Assembly: GCA_013397455.1 (NCBI GenBank)
Contig: VYZB01000386.1
Span: 300,755 to 364,754, forward strand
Reading direction: 5' to 3'
DNA: 64,000 bases
Source of the DNA: Crotophaga sulcirostris
Lineage: Eukaryota; Chordata; Aves; Cuculiformes; Crotophagidae
The stretch's first letter is position 1, and each line of letters opens with the position of its first letter. A program made the position numbers and the translations under genes. The notes beneath the pieces were generated by a model, which searched no databases, was not told the DNA's origin, and saw only the letters and a program-made list of their open reading frames with translations. Positions 41,650 through 55,600 of the stretch are shown here, one piece after another.

Positions 41650-41801
41650 CCACTCAGCAGATATCCACCTTTGATCAATGACATCTCCTTTTGGCTACCT
41701 TTTGAGACATACTCTAAGAATGATTTCTATGATTTGGCTCGAAACATCGGTGGAGACCTGATAGAAAAGGTTTCCCTGGTGGATGAATTTACCCATCCAA
41801 A
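41650..41801 (+). CDS. FARS2: FARS2 internal coding exon B: start of the FDX-ACB anticodon-binding domain
   Basis: This 152-nt exon follows a T-rich acceptor (TTTTTTCAG, ending 41649) and ends at a consensus donor, AAA|GTAAGT (41801/41802). It starts in phase 0, directly continuing exon A, with [17 protein letters not shown]. It continues through [18 protein letters not shown] and finishes at DEFTHPK, whose last Lys codon is split 2+1 across the next intron (phase 2). It equals human codons 356-406. The INDISFWLP and IGGDLIEKV segments belong to the ferredoxin-fold anticodon-binding domain that swings over tRNA-Phe in the mitochondrial enzyme. The prolines and the Asp equivalent to human P361 and D391, where disease variants are known, are all conserved here. 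The last coding exon (about 139 nt in human) is not in the window. Confidence 0.96.
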
Positions 41802-44800
41802 GTAAGTAAAACTTTTTAACACATTTTTCCTGTGGTTAGAATATAAATATTTTATAAATATTTTAGTTCTGTGTATCAAGAAATTCTTGATTCTTAAAGT
41901 GTTTACGCATTTCACTTTTTAGCTCCAAAACATTTTTACAACGCTTTCAGCAATAAATATTTTTACTTAAAAAGAATTATCTTATATTTCACTGTTGTAC
42001 TAGTACTGAGCTTCTGGTATTCGGACAACAAGCCCAGTGTGTTGTGCCCAGTTACCCACAGCAGGAGTGAACAACTGCCTTCCTCAATACGTCTACCAGT
42101 GCGAGATGCTCTTATCCATAACGTCTGATATTCCGATCCTGCTCTTTGCTGAGTGTCTAGTGTTTGTCCCATTGCTCTCCTCCTTTCTTTTTCTAATCCT
42201 GATTCACTAGTAGACCTTTACTATAAATGTCAGGGATAATAAAGGTTTGTTATAGAATACTATTGTTGGTGTTGGACAGGGAAAAAAATAGATTTTCTTT
42301 TTTTGTGGTACTTATTTAAGTTGTTAGACAATCTCTCAGAATTCAGAATACCTTCTTATTGATAAAGAAGCACTGACATGACCATTGGATGCACGGGTAA
42401 CTCGTCCGACTGATCATTTGTCTTAAGAATTGAGAGAAGTACCAGCTATTACAGATGCACTGCTTTTCATTCTGCTCTTTCCTAACCTAGATGCAGATAT
42501 TCTGCTGCCTACCCAAGATTCTAAAATTGAGTTTTAAAATAATTTCTCCTCTTTGAGAGGTGGGTTTTATTTGGTGCTGTAGAAAGATGGTACTAAACCT
42601 CACTGCAGTGTTTTTTTTAAGATAATGGGAAAATGGTTCATGTGCTCCAACACCTAAAGTTTTATTTTCTTCCTACAGCCAGGTATTTGGCCTTATTTTG
42701 TTTGAATTTGATGGGACTTGCAGGCTAGATGAATAGATTATTTTCTGGCCTAGTTTTCATTGTGGTTCAGTGGATTAATATTTATTTGTTTTTTCCTTTT
42801 TACCCTTTGTGTGTGCTGTTATATGAGACTGTTTCTACTGCGTGAAGATACAGAAATGCCAATGGAATTTGTGTGGGCATCTGAGAGCTTGGAGTCATTA
42901 ATTCTCGAGTGATCCTCACATGCAAATCATGGTCACTCAAAATAGAATGACCAGCAGAGCCATATATGCTAGGATAAGATAATGAGTACAATTCATTTTA
43001 AAGAACAAGACTATATCTTACAGAGAAATTGAAAAACAAATTTAGTGTAGGTGTAAATAACTTCTTGTTGCTGCTTGGACTATACCATAGTATCAGTTAG
43101 CACAAGTGCATAGACATTGAAGGCTGTTTACATGGATACTGCTGAAAATATATTTAATTGCCTTTTATCATGATGCTTAGAATACAGTAGAATCAATATT
43201 AACATTTTTTATAAAAACTGGGGTATTGGACCAATTTTTAAACTTGTCCTTTCATTTTGCTCATGTTGAATGTTTATTGTATGTATAACACTGTTATACA
43301 TACAGTACTGTATGCATACAAACACTGTGTTCATTGCCACTTTTTTGTCTACATTATTCCCAGTGATACCAAACATACAATCATGTTTGTTGTTACATCT
43401 TCTCTTTGGGGAAAATCCTGCATTCCGTCTAAGCAGCTCTGCCAAGGCTGAAGGTTCAGAGGCACATCGTTCCCTTCTCCCTCAAACAGAGGCAGTGTTA
43501 TTCTGTGATTACTCTTGCAACTTGCAGAAGAATCCACATACATGGGGAGGGTTTCACCAACAGCATCGCGTCACTCGTGGCTTAGCTCATGGGTAGTGTT
43601 TCTCTACTGAGACTAATATCTTCCATACTAGTAGAGTGGTGAAGTTGGGACGGTATTCAGTGCTCTGGATTTCTAGTGTATGTGTTTTCTTCTTCAATAT
43701 ACTTTGACATATCTTGAATATATACCAGGAATGACAGTTGTTCAGTATAAGATCTTTTCTTTGTCCTCAAGGAATACACCTCTGATTCCCTCTGTGACTT
43801 CTGCAAATAAATGGAAAGAATGACTGCTTGCTGAGAACTGTCACACAGATTTAGGACCTTCCTAGTATTGTCCTCTAAAGCCATTAAACCCTCATTCAGC
43901 AGACATCCAAATATGTTTTGACACTACAACGAGGAAACATTTCTCACCTTCATGTCTCAAGAATTTGAGTAGTGTCACTAATGCATTGTAGTCCTCTTAG
44001 TTTATTCAACTGCAACATCAATAAAAGAAATCCTCTAAAATAACCCATTTAAAAAAAACAGTAATTCCAAGGAGATTATCTACCTCATTAAAAAAAAAGG
44101 ATTATAGATAAAGGCTGCCTTTGACAGAATGGTTCATTTGCCTTCTCTTCTTAGAACAGGGTGCATGTAGATGTGTAAATTGTGTTCCAATGATGTAGAC
44201 CATCTATTTTGTCTATTCTCCAAAGCCTTTGGAAGACCGACTCTTTGAAAAGAGGAGAGTTCTGCTTAGTCTTAATTCCAAGATAATTGTCTTGTTACAG
44301 GAATGATACAGTAGCTTCTTTAATTCAGTGTTGCAGAAAAGCCTCTGGGCACAGAAATTAACATAAGAGATCCTCAGTGTTGCTATGGATCTGTATGTTA
44401 CGGATCTAAATGCTTGTAATAATTATCTTGAATTTTTAGTGATTCTAGTGTGGAGGATGGGGGAAAAGTATATAGAATAGGGAAGTCAGCAGTGCTGCTG
44501 TCTTGAATGTTAGTTACTTACAAGCAGCTTAATAAGTTCATATTTGTAATTAATCACTTCTAGAATTCTAAAATTCAGACTTATTTCATCCTTTAAAAAT
44601 ACCATTTTAATGAGGAATTAGGGTATTTGGCAGTCTTATTTTCCTTCCTAAACTACCTTTCTTAGTTATAGGACTATAAAGATTGTTTGTATAGCATTTT
44701 CTGTTTTCCAAAACTAATTTAGAACATAGAAAGAGATCTTTTAATTAAGATCCTTTATAGAGGCTGTCTTTGTGATACGGGGACCTTGCAGACTTTTCTG

Positions 44801-44907
44801 TGGTTCTGAAACCTTCCAAGGTTCCACTAGACTTCAGACTGTTAACCATGCTGAAGCACATTGCAATTATGGTGTGTATTAACAGTGAAAATGTGTTATT
44901 CCTTTTC

Positions 44908-44936
44908 AGGGAAAAGGAAAGGGGGGGGAAAAAAGC
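44908..44936 (+). repeat. Purine tract with a G8 run
   Basis: An almost unbroken run of A and G with eight consecutive Gs, about 29 bases long. It lacks the four separated G-runs of a quadruplex. Confidence 0.6.
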
Positions 44937-47900
44937 ACAAGACAACTAATTGTTTAAACAAAGAAAAGACATCTGGAAAAAATAAGTAAATGTTGATTAT
45001 CTGCTTTGTAAGCTGATAATGTTGAGACATCTTCCAGGAAAGCACAGGCAATTAAAAGATACAGCAGGAAGGAGTCTCATTGCTGAAATGTGCAACTTTA
45101 GGAGAATGCCAAGTTGCTGTGCTAGAGTAATTAAGAACCATTCCAACCTAAATGCATCCTAGGTAAATTTAACTAAACAAGACACAGCATCAAGATAAAT
45201 TGAGTGATATGTGATATGTGAAGAAGGCTTTCCAGAGAATGAACTGTTTGGTTCCGTTTAGCCTTTTCTTTTCCTTATAGCTGAAACTATAATAATTGTA
45301 AGGGATGCCAGCCTAGTGGGGCTAGATCAATTGTAAAATGTTTCAAGCAGAAAGTTATTTTGTACTGTAGTCACGTGTTACTTTGAGGTGAAAAAATAAG
45401 CATTCCCTATTAGAAAATAATGTACTAGCAGTAGTTAGAACATGTAGATGTTTCTGGTTTTACCTCTCTTGAATTTTGTTACTGTAAATTCCTGTTCACC
45501 AATGCAACAGGTAGAACTCACAGAGCAAAGAAATCCATGTGCTCTGTTTCAAGCAAAGAACTGAGTTTTAGCACCTAACTCAAGGTAGGTGGCTTTTGCA
45601 TAAAATGATTCTGGAAACCAGGATAACCTTAGGGATGCTCAGCAAGAGTCCTGTGATCCACAAGAATTTCCTCCCTTTGTTTTCATCCCAAGGATTCCAA
45701 ACGGGTCCATCTACCCCAAACCCTCATTTTGAGTCAACAGTGTCAAACTAAAAGGAGAACAGGGATTTTCCAGGTATCTGCAATTCCCACATTACAGATA
45801 TGTGTCAGCACAAGGTATCACATTGCAGGAGATGACCTGTGGATTTCAGCTGCCAAACAGTGCTTGGGACACTGGGCAGCTGCTCAGGGAGTTTAGATCC
45901 ATGGTCAAACTGGGGAATCTGGGAATAGGGGACCCTTGAATGCGAGAGGAGCGTCTCCTGTGTGAAATATGGCTCTTGCATTGGAAACATGCGTCTGGGG
46001 GAGGAAGCAAGTACTTCATAAGACTGATGAAGTCAGAGGATAATTCTGTCAGCTATTGATACTTTCCCATCGCCCATAACATAAAACACCATCAGAGACC
46101 TGTACAAATGAACGTGGATGGGACAGTAGGGCTCCCTGTCACCCAATTTTTACGATATTCTTGGGATCTATATGTTGTATCAGACTTATTCTGATAACAC
46201 AGTGAGCGTGTAACTTCATCCAAAATGAATAACGCAAAGCATGACAGTAACACAGACATTATTCAAGCATATAAAGAACAAATCAACAGATAAGAAGAAA
46301 AAGCTGTGGCTTTGCTGAAATGCCAAAGAAACTGAGTGCAACTGTAGTGATTATGGCAAGAACAGGAGTGAGGTATCTGTAAGGCAAGCGGAATAGAGAA
46401 GAAATGTTCCTTTGCAGTGACCAAAATACCTTCCACAATTCAGCTTGTAGATTTAAGTTCTCCTTTGCTTGATGTGTTAGCCACAAAGATTTAGATTTTT
46501 GTATGTGTGATTATATTAGTGGAGAGTATTTGTCTGTGCATGGTTTGTAAAATCAGTTCACCCGACTTGCTTTGAACTGTCTGTTGCCAGGTGCTGCATG
46601 AGCCATGCGACCAACCATGACGAGGCAATGGCACTATTTTGCTACCTGGCTGAATTATTCCTTTCAAATCCTTGGAGATCTGTAAGGACCTTTAAGCATT
46701 GCTGTGCAAATATATGATGAGTAAGGATTTGTGGCTGACATTTTTCCCTTTGGAACTTTCTAGTGAACAAACATTTGCAAAATCAAAGAGAATATTTTGG
46801 ACTATATTGATACTGAAGGGAGAAAAAAATATTGAGTTTTTTTTTTTTCCTTACTCTTCGCAATGGTTGTTATACCCTCCATATTTTTAAGTTCAGGTCT
46901 TCTACTCAACTTGTCTAACCTGTCTAATAAACCTTCAGATGTTAAATCAGAGAGTAATCCGCTTTTTAGTGGTGAAGACTTCTCCAGTTTCAGAAAGGAA
47001 ACAGGTTTCACAGAGAAAAAGTGAATATTGTGACTGCATATGCATGGAATTCCAGGGTTGGTGATGAAAGCATACTTGTCCAAAGTAATAGAGGAAATAC
47101 TGGCTAATCAGATGTAGTAGAAGTGGCAGAATACATTTTTGACCTGAGTTGTCACCGAAGAAGAAGACAGAGAGAAGAGTTTGGGGGTGAGTACCTGTCC
47201 CCTACAACAAAGAGAATCCTCAAATGCTGAGGCTGCTTAGCTTTGCTTTGGGCGAGTCCTGCAAATGTTTTTTTTCAGTTTAGCATGCCATACCTCTTCT
47301 CCTAGGTACCTTGCATCATCTTGTCAGGTGTGACAGCCTCACATCCTCAGTCCAAAAAAGTATTTTCTGCATTTTGAAACAAGGTTGTTTTCCTGCTGGT
47401 CTGGGACCTGATTTTTTGAAGTTTGATACTAAATTTCTCTTTTTTTAGAAAGAGAAGAAAAGGAAGGAAGGATATGACTCCACATCTTCCTTTGGAAGGA
47501 AGATACGTAGGTAGGCTGAAAAAGTACACAAAACTGTAATCAAGAAATGCAGTGTGTCCTCAGTGGTACTTAAGAGGTAAATTTTTAATCAGAGCAACTA
47601 AAAATACTCTGAAAAGGCAGTGTGGAGACAGTAAGGGGGAGGGGAATTGATTTGCTGTGTTTTGACTGCTGTTAAAAATGTAAGTGGGGAATAGGTAATA
47701 AAGGACTTATTCTTGTGTTTGAGTGAATTACTTGCAGCCTTCTGGGGTGAGATCTGCACATTTGTAACAGTCTGTTAAGCAAACAAAGAGGACATGTATT
47801 CACTGCTGTGACAGAGGAAGGTGGGTGCACTGTGGCACCATCTTTAGAGACTTCAGTACTCAGGTGACTTGTGTCTATCCTTTTCCAAATAACAAAAGGA

Positions 47901-50900
47901 ACAGATCTGACAGTGAAGAGGCAGATCCTATTGACTGGTGTGTTGTGTCAGTGCACACCCCTAGCTTGTTACTATACAGACAAAACAATGTAATAACATA
48001 ATTTTCCTTTTTATTGCCAGATTTATTGCACTTTTCCTTATCTAATAAGGAAATAAAATACTTTTAGGTCTGGTTATTTATTGAAGGTGACTTGGTTTTC
48101 TCTTGCTTCTAGAACAGGTGAATTAAGCAGAATAATGCTAAAGTGCTGCTTGCTGCTAGTATTACGCAAATTAAAACAATCAGTTCAGTCCCTGAACACC
48201 TTGTTCTTCAGCCTGAGCACTTTACAATTTGCTGAGGGATTCTTTGAGATTACCTTTAACTGCTGAACTGGCAAAGTCCCAGCAGCAGCTTCTCTGCAGA
48301 AAAAAACAACCCAGAAACTGCTTTTGACAGTAGCTAGCAGAGGATTGGGTTCCTATTAATGATCTGTGTTCTCCAGCTCTGAATTATTTTTCCTTTCATT
48401 TGATCAAATGAGGGTAAGACTTATAGTTTTGCATTAGATTAACTGTTTGTGGGAGGCTCTGTCAGTGAATACTGCTTGACTTATTCAGCTGTTGCAGTAG
48501 AGCATGACTGTATAGTGGCTAGATAAAGCACTACCATAGTAACCCCGGTCCCTCTTCTCTTTTCCCTCTCTTGTCCCAGCCAGGAGCAGTGCCACATGTT
48601 TTCTGTCATGAATGAGGATGTTTTCTGTCATTTCTTTTACCTTATGGGCTTCAGCTAAGAAAACATACCTGTAATGAAGGTTGCATGCTCTTGAGTGCAT
48701 TTCACTACTGGTGTGTGCGTGTCGGGCATTTCCATGTGCCCCAGACCACCCCAATGTCCAGTGGTGCTTGATTCACAGTCAGAGTGGCCCTGACTACTCT
48801 TCAGTTTCTTCCTCTTCCCTGCCTTTTCTCCTTTCAACAACAGCTGTGTAGAAGTAGTAGCTCCATTCTCATAGGAGCTCCTGCTTAGAGATGGTCAGGG
48901 TCTTTCTGACCAAATTAATTTAGAGACTGTGCTGCCCAGAGAGAGATGCTTTGTGAAGATGTATGGATTCTGCTCGTGTCCCACTAGAGCCCAGATAATC
49001 TACCACCTAAGGGCTGAGATGGTGAGGTTTTCATCCTGCCTGCCTAGAGGTTTAAAGGAGCCTGGAATTAGGCTCTGTGTCTGTAACTACAAGGTAACCC
49101 TGCCATGCTGATTGCTACATGGCTCCAGGGTGTCTTGCACTTCCCACATTCTAGCAATCTTGATGCCCTGCTGTCTCCCACCAGGACTGAGACTGTCAGA
49201 GTTTAGTCTTGCCAGATATCCTGCCCAGTAGCAAGGGGCATTCTCAGAGCACGGGGCAGCCATCTGCTAGTTTTTATTGTTAAGGAAATCAAACTGAAAA
49301 GCTTTTAATTCCTCCTTTTCCTCTCCCACAAAAACGTTCCAGATTGAAATGAATATAGTGAATTAATTAGGTAAATATGCACACTTTTTTGCTTTAAAAA
49401 GTGTTTTTCAGATATTTTTGGAATTCTGGATTCTAACCAGTTCTGTTCTAGCTTCTTTATAGTACCTAATGGGTGAAGTCAGAGAAAGCAAAAATTAGCA
49501 CGCAATTTTATAGTACAAGCCAGAAAGTATTGTTTTATATGGAAATGGACCTTTTCAGTGCTATATTTATTATGTATACATATGTAGACCTGGAATCTGT
49601 CTCCATACTTTTGCTAAGCATCCTCTTCAAAGGTCTTTTAAATGCTGGACCTAGGGCTTTTGAATTCCCATGTGGATTCAGACACCTAATTCCCTCAGGT
49701 TCCTTTGAAAGTCTCCCAAATAGCAGTTCCCTGCCCAAATCTGAGTGTTGTAAAGAACTATGAAAGGAGTGAGAGGAGGGACAGAAAAGTCTATCCTGTA
49801 GAAGCAATGTGCCCTTGAACTGTTCAGCATCTGCTTATGCTGGGCATTTCTTGCTTCGTCTGCCAGAACGATGGACTTGAAAAATACTAGTAAGTGCCTT
49901 GACTTTGTTTTGCAAAAAAGAAAAAGGGGAAAAAAAACCAAACAATAACCACCGAGTCCTTGCTTTATACAATAAAGTGTGAGTTCTGTGACTTATGGCT
50001 TTTTACACAACTTGTGACTGCCAGTTCAGACCTCTGATGCCAGTGTTTTCTTGAAGGCCATCTGGTGGGGAAAACATAAAAAAAAGAATAATCAACTGAT
50101 CAGGAAAGACAGACTCTACCTTCCTTCCTATCCTCAGTGTTCAGACAGGCACCATACAAATAACTGTTGTTAATGGCTTGCTATTGAAGTCTGAGGTTTC
50201 CTCCAAACCACTGAGTTCAAATCAATTGTGGGGCAGACAGTGTTCTGCTGTACTGTCCCTGGCTCTTCAGAGACTTCACTGAGAAAATTGTCTTCACTAA
50301 CTGAAAATAATTTACTATTAATGAACTTCAGTGGGAGTCCCATTATTCTTCTTTGGTGGGAGTCTGGTGGCTAACACGCAGGCTTGTGGGAGGATTGGTA
50401 TTCAAGAAAGGAAAAAGATAAAGTAACCACAGGTTCCCATTAGAGGCAGGCGGGGGGAACACAACCCTGAAGTGTGATGTATCACCAGTGATATTCCATA
50501 GGAAATGTAATCACCCTTCACAGGTAATGGGAAGAGAGGAAAACTTAAGTACGTGAGCCACGCAGAAGACAAATGTCAACTCCCTTATGTATTCAAGCAG
50601 ATGCAGAGGATAGCCTTGCTGTATAGGAAAGTGATAGCTGGAGTCACAATGAATCTTTCTAAGAGGCTGCTTGGCTGAAGAGCTTAACCTTTCTTCATCA
50701 TGTCAACCTGGAGTCAGCCATTCACCACCAGTTCTCAGATGCAGCCCTGAAATCTTTGCCACAATTCCCAAAGCACTTCACAGGAGGCGTCACAGGAATT
50801 AGCACAGTGATTTATTGACAAGCAGTAGGCTGGTGAAAAATGGCTAAAGGAGTCAGCTGCCACAGGATGCACAGGAGAATAGCAGTAGGCTCGTGAGTGC

Positions 50901-53900
50901 TTCTGAGTTCAGAGGAATCCTAGTGATTCACTGGCCTTGTAGACCAGTGGTTGAGAATATTTCTGTGCAAAGCTGTTTTTCATAGTACGTAATTGTGAGC
51001 ATATTGCGGTTTGAGAAGCATTTCAATGGCTATGAGTACGACAGAGAGAGAGTGAAAGCTTTTGTAATCAATCACATTTGTTAGATGGTAAATATTGTGT
51101 TTTCCGAAGAGCTCAAAATATGTTTAATCTTGCGGTATCTTTTGAAAGTGTTCTACTCAGCAGCTAGGATAGGGGAATAGTTCACTATGTGTAAGAAGTG
51201 AAGAGTCCTTCTTTCACCCGTTTCCTCTTTCTACTTCATGTTGAAAGGGTTTTCTCTGCCTATGCCATTGCTCTGTCTCTGTGTGCTGCTTCCTGGGGTG
51301 CTCACCACTCTGCTCTGCTGTCTGCCAGAGGGTGGAATGCAATACCCTTCCCCTCTTTTTTTGATCTCTACCACTGCACTGTCCATTCTCCCACAGTAAC
51401 ACAGTAGCTGGCCATTCTGCTTCAGCAGGCTCAGAAATCAAGGTGGACCAGTCCTGTCAAGGCCACCAGTGATGGATGCTTGTGCTGCAGACTGGGAATC
51501 CCTGCAAGAGAATATGTGTGAGGGAGGGAAATGTGTTTTGACTAGGTCTCAGATCTTTGCCTGGAACTGATTTTTCCTTAAAACAAATCGACACATCCCT
51601 TGTATAACTTTTATCCCACTCCTTCTTAATTAGCTTTTAAAATTAACTGTAGTGTGAACATATGGTATGTTTGTTTTCTGTTGTGTCCTAGCACTGTGAA
51701 GAAGCAGCAAGTCTGTAGCTGATCCTGAGTTTCTCTCAGATTCATTTGAGTTCTTGAATGGGATCTGCATAGGAAAGTAGAGATGGTCTTGTTTGCTTAT
51801 ATCATACAAGAATCTTTCCAGCCACAGAAAGCAGCCACAATCCTGAGACAACCACACCAAGCATTTCTTAGAATGGTGGAGGACATTGCTGCCTTCTGTG
51901 TGTTGAGAATTGCAGATGTGTGATGTCTGCTCACATTTGTAGTTCACAGAACTGTTGAGGCTGGTGATATAGTGGTCAGGCCTCTAATTCATAGGCTAGA
52001 TTCAGCCAGCCATACATCCTGTACAGCTGCCAAGGGAGGAAAAAGTCTTTATACGTATCTCTTCACTTCCTAGTGTTACTGCATAGAAGAGAGATGGATT
52101 TAGCACTAAATAATTAATCCAGCTCTTTATATTTTATGGACCCAGAACACATTTTTGTAGGGAGCGGAAAACCCCCTATAGCTAGGAAGGATTTCTTGAA
52201 GCTGAATCAAAGCATTAAGCGACTGAAAGGTTATTTATCTCCATGCTGGAAAATGTCAACATTTAGGCTGAGAAAACAAGATTTTCTTTAATTTCAGAAC
52301 AAACAAATGTCTGCGTTCCTGAAACAAACCACAGCATCTTCCCATTGTTTGTTTTGTGCTTGATGGATATTTTATTTTAACCTCCCAGTTAACTTTAAAT
52401 AATTTGTTTAAGAGAATCATTGCTAAGTTCTAGCAAGTGCTAAGTGTCCTCATCTCTGGGTAGACTGAATAAAAAATCATGGGACTGAGCACCCCATAAG
52501 ATCTGTATACTATAGAGATGAACCTGAGGTGCAAAACATGCATCTGGATGGTGACTGCTGCTGTTTCAAATTTGTCTGGAATTCAGGTTTCTGTCCTGTT
52601 TCTCTCAGACGCTGTCTGGTAACATTAATATTAACACTAACACCATGCAACTGCTCTATTATTTATCAGGCATCACACAGAAATGCAGGGGAAGAGTGCC
52701 TTTTAAAAATTATTTCAAGGATGAAGAAAAGATTTATGTGTAGTATTTTTATGCCTATTAGTACATGTATGGGACTGATGGATAGTAAGGAAATGAATGA
52801 CTGCTTATACTTGTAATATTTGAATACGCTGTGTTCCTACTTTGTGAATGAACACCAGAAAGGAGATAGATGAAGACTAATGGAATGTTGTTCTCATTGG
52901 GATTTTATTGCCTTTATATACGAAGGTTTTATGGTTCTCAGCTAAGATATTGCCACCCTCATCTGGAGGACCAACAAAACAGAGGAGGCCAAAGTATTAA
53001 GTGATAAGTCTGACAAACCATGATGGAAATTTAACAGTTTCAGTTAGAATGCTGCCTTCAGCTGCGCTGGGTAGATGGGATGTGTAAATGGCTAGGCTAA
53101 ATTATGCAAAGCCAAGTGTTTAACTGTGGCTTGCTTCACTTAGGAAGACGTTTTTCTTAGTGTCTGCTACTACAGATATTCCTGAGTTTGGCTTTATAAA
53201 ATGAGTCTTTATTTTCAAATCCTCTTGTGAGGGAAGAGAATACATGAAAGGTGTTCAAAAAAATTGAAGGTAAAGAAAGAAACCAGTAGGTTCTCCATTG
53301 TATTAGTCCAAGAGGAAACATTCAAAAAGCTATCTGTTACAAAATGTGCAGTATGATGTGTAATAAGTCTGCAGAACTGGGTATCTTTCAGGCAAATAAA
53401 CCTCTGTGGTTACACAAAAATTGCAAAGGCTGTCAATTCTTGTGCTTCAGAACATAAGTGACATCTGCCTGGGGTCGTGAGGAAATCCCAGTATGAGTTA
53501 TGGACCTGCAGTATTTATAAAATCACTGCTGTATTTCATATAGCCCTGAAACATCTGTTACTAGACAATTCTATCAGCAGGATACTAGATTAAATGATGT
53601 CTTCTTTTACCTTAGTATGACAATATCTATTTTCTATATGTTTAAATATATAGAATATCTATATGATCTCAAACTTCTCTTTTTATACGGTAGTTTTCTC
53701 CGTCAACCTCAAAGGAACCTTTTGGGCTTTTACAGTCCATTTTCTAAATAGGAATTACATTTCTATACCAGTTGTGAAATTGAATATTAACTTAGTAGAT
53801 CATAATAGCCATTATGGGCCACCCAGTTTACACAATTGTAATGTGGTAGTCATTTAACATTACAAATTCAAAGTCTTCTACTGTCCTGTTCCTTGTGTTG

Positions 53901-54893
53901 CCTTTGAAGTAAATCCACTTTCAGCTCAGTGGAGAATATTTTAGGGATAATTTTCTGAGCTGGTTTGGCACAAGGAAACTAATGTGCTTCACCAGTATAT
54001 TATTGTGCTAGTTTTATGTATGTTGTAAATCTACTGGATTTTAAATCTGCTTGGAACCCTTGCTTATATTCTTTTTAATCTTCCCTCTATCACATGAGGT
54101 CAATTGCATCATACACAATGTATTAGCTTTCCAGAGAAAAGATAATTTCCTACTAGAGGGAGAACTATCAGCCTAGGCAAATACAGAATGGAAAATGGAT
54201 AAATAAAGTGGATTCAGTACCTGCTTTAAAGTTATCTTCTGTGTAATTAATATTTCTTCCCCCATTAACTCTTTTTTCTCCTTCTATTCAGTTTCAAAAT
54301 CTGTTTTCTTTCTTTTTTTTCCTCATCTGCAGTCCTCATAGCAGCACACAGAAAGCAGGATATATCTGCTGAAGCAACCATGTCCATATGTGGAAGAAGT
54401 TAAAGCAAAGAGGTTCTCATGTTACTAATGGTATTCATTTTTTAAAGGTCCAAAAACCCAAATGAACCGGTCAACTAATGCAAGCTAGCTGAAGCTTCAG
54501 GATGATTCGGGGATTAAGATTTGTTCTCCACTGCCTTTCAACTTGCAGTTTTGTTTTTGAATATGGCAGTGTGTTCACAAGGTAACATTTTTTGCCTAAA
54601 AAGCAGTATTTCTGCTTGGAGCACTGGGCAAGATAGGAATGAAAGCTGAAGGAAAGCTTGTACCTTATCTGTGATAACCAAGTAGCCAAAGCTGTTGCAA
54701 GACTGATGGGCAAGAGCTAAAATCTATAAGTGGTCAGAGTATCAAATGGAGGAAAAGCTATGAAGTTTCCTGAAGAAAACTCGTATGTTGACCCCAGCTG
54801 TGTTTGTGTAGTGCACTGGCAACAGAATGCAGCAACACCATAGAGAGATGCTGCAGTCATGACTGTTAGTTTTAATTGAAGAATTTTGCGAAG

Positions 54894-54955
54894 AAAGGTT
54901 GAACCAGGTGATCCTTTGGGTCCCTTCCAACCTAGTATTATATGATTCTATGAAT
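54894..54955 (+). mobile_element. CR1 LINE extreme 3' fragment (about 60 bp)
   Basis: Only the last part of a CR1 remains: GGTTGAACCAGGTGATCC, then GGTCCCTTCCAACCTAG and an ATATGATTCTATGA tail. The severe 5' truncation is usual for CR1 insertions. It lies about 160 bases upstream of another tail fragment in the same orientation. Confidence 0.85.
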
Positions 54956-55117
54956 TGTATCTTTAACTCAAAGCTTACTTGTAATTTATTAAGATCATTA
55001 AAGAACGTACTGGAGTAGGTCAGACATACACTGAAGTAGTGGTTTGCAAGGCACAGAAGTAGAAAGAAAAATACCATGCAGGCAGGAAAAAGCTGTCTTT
55101 TAAACTGCATATTATAG

Positions 55118-55183
55118 AGAGGGGGTGGAACTAGATGATCTTTAAGGTCCCATCTGACCCAAACCGTTCTTGATTCTATGATT
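55118..55183 (+). mobile_element. CR1 LINE extreme 3' fragment (about 65 bp)
   Basis: GGGGGTGGAACTAGATGATC, then TTTAAGGTCCCATCTGACCC and a TTGATTCTATGATTA tail identify the 3' terminus of a CR1. The subfamily differs from that of the preceding fragment ('actagatgatctttaaggtcc' rather than 'ccaggtgatcctttgggtcc'), so the two are probably separate insertions rather than one split element. Confidence 0.85.
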
Positions 55184-55519
55184 ACTAAAATAAGTAGACT
55201 TGAAATTAAAACATGCTTTTAGCAAGGCACATGTAGGTGATAATGGAAAAGATTATAATACATCTGAAGCACTTAACTGCACTTTCTTCATTACGAGGGT
55301 TGGCACAAGATGACTGTTATCCCAAAAAGTTCTGGGTTTTTTTTGAAAATGCAGTTGGAAATTCCCAATGATTGATTTTTTTTTTCCTGTTTATAATGGG
55401 AATTTCCATGTTGGAGGAAGTGGTAGTATTAGTTGTCAAAGAACCTTTCTTCTTCGAGTGACACTGAAATTCACTCCTGGTTTCAGTGAAGCTGGGAATG
55501 TGGCAGCTGCAAAATCTGG

Positions 55520-55600
55520 ATCTCAGAGCTCCATCCAAAGCCTATTGAAGTCAGTAGAAACCATCCCATTGACCTGAATGGGATCAGGATCAGGCCTTGA
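55520..55600. repeat. Ancient palindromic repeat remnant, copy 2
   Basis: CTCCATCCAAAGCCTATTGA, AGTCAGTAGAAACCA and the inverted repeat CCCATT-GACCTG-AATGGG (55565-55582) are followed by ATCAGGATCAGGCC. From memory this fits a dispersed amniote repeat of the type 'cattgaagtcaatggaaagactcccattgacttcaatggg...ggatcaggcc'. It shares its core arms with the copy near 26.65 kb. Confidence 0.5.

Noticed and set aside
50821..50900. AGCAGTAGGCT occurring twice with 60-base spacing.
   Set aside because: Only about a dozen bases match at each copy; the rest of the 60-base interval does not repeat.
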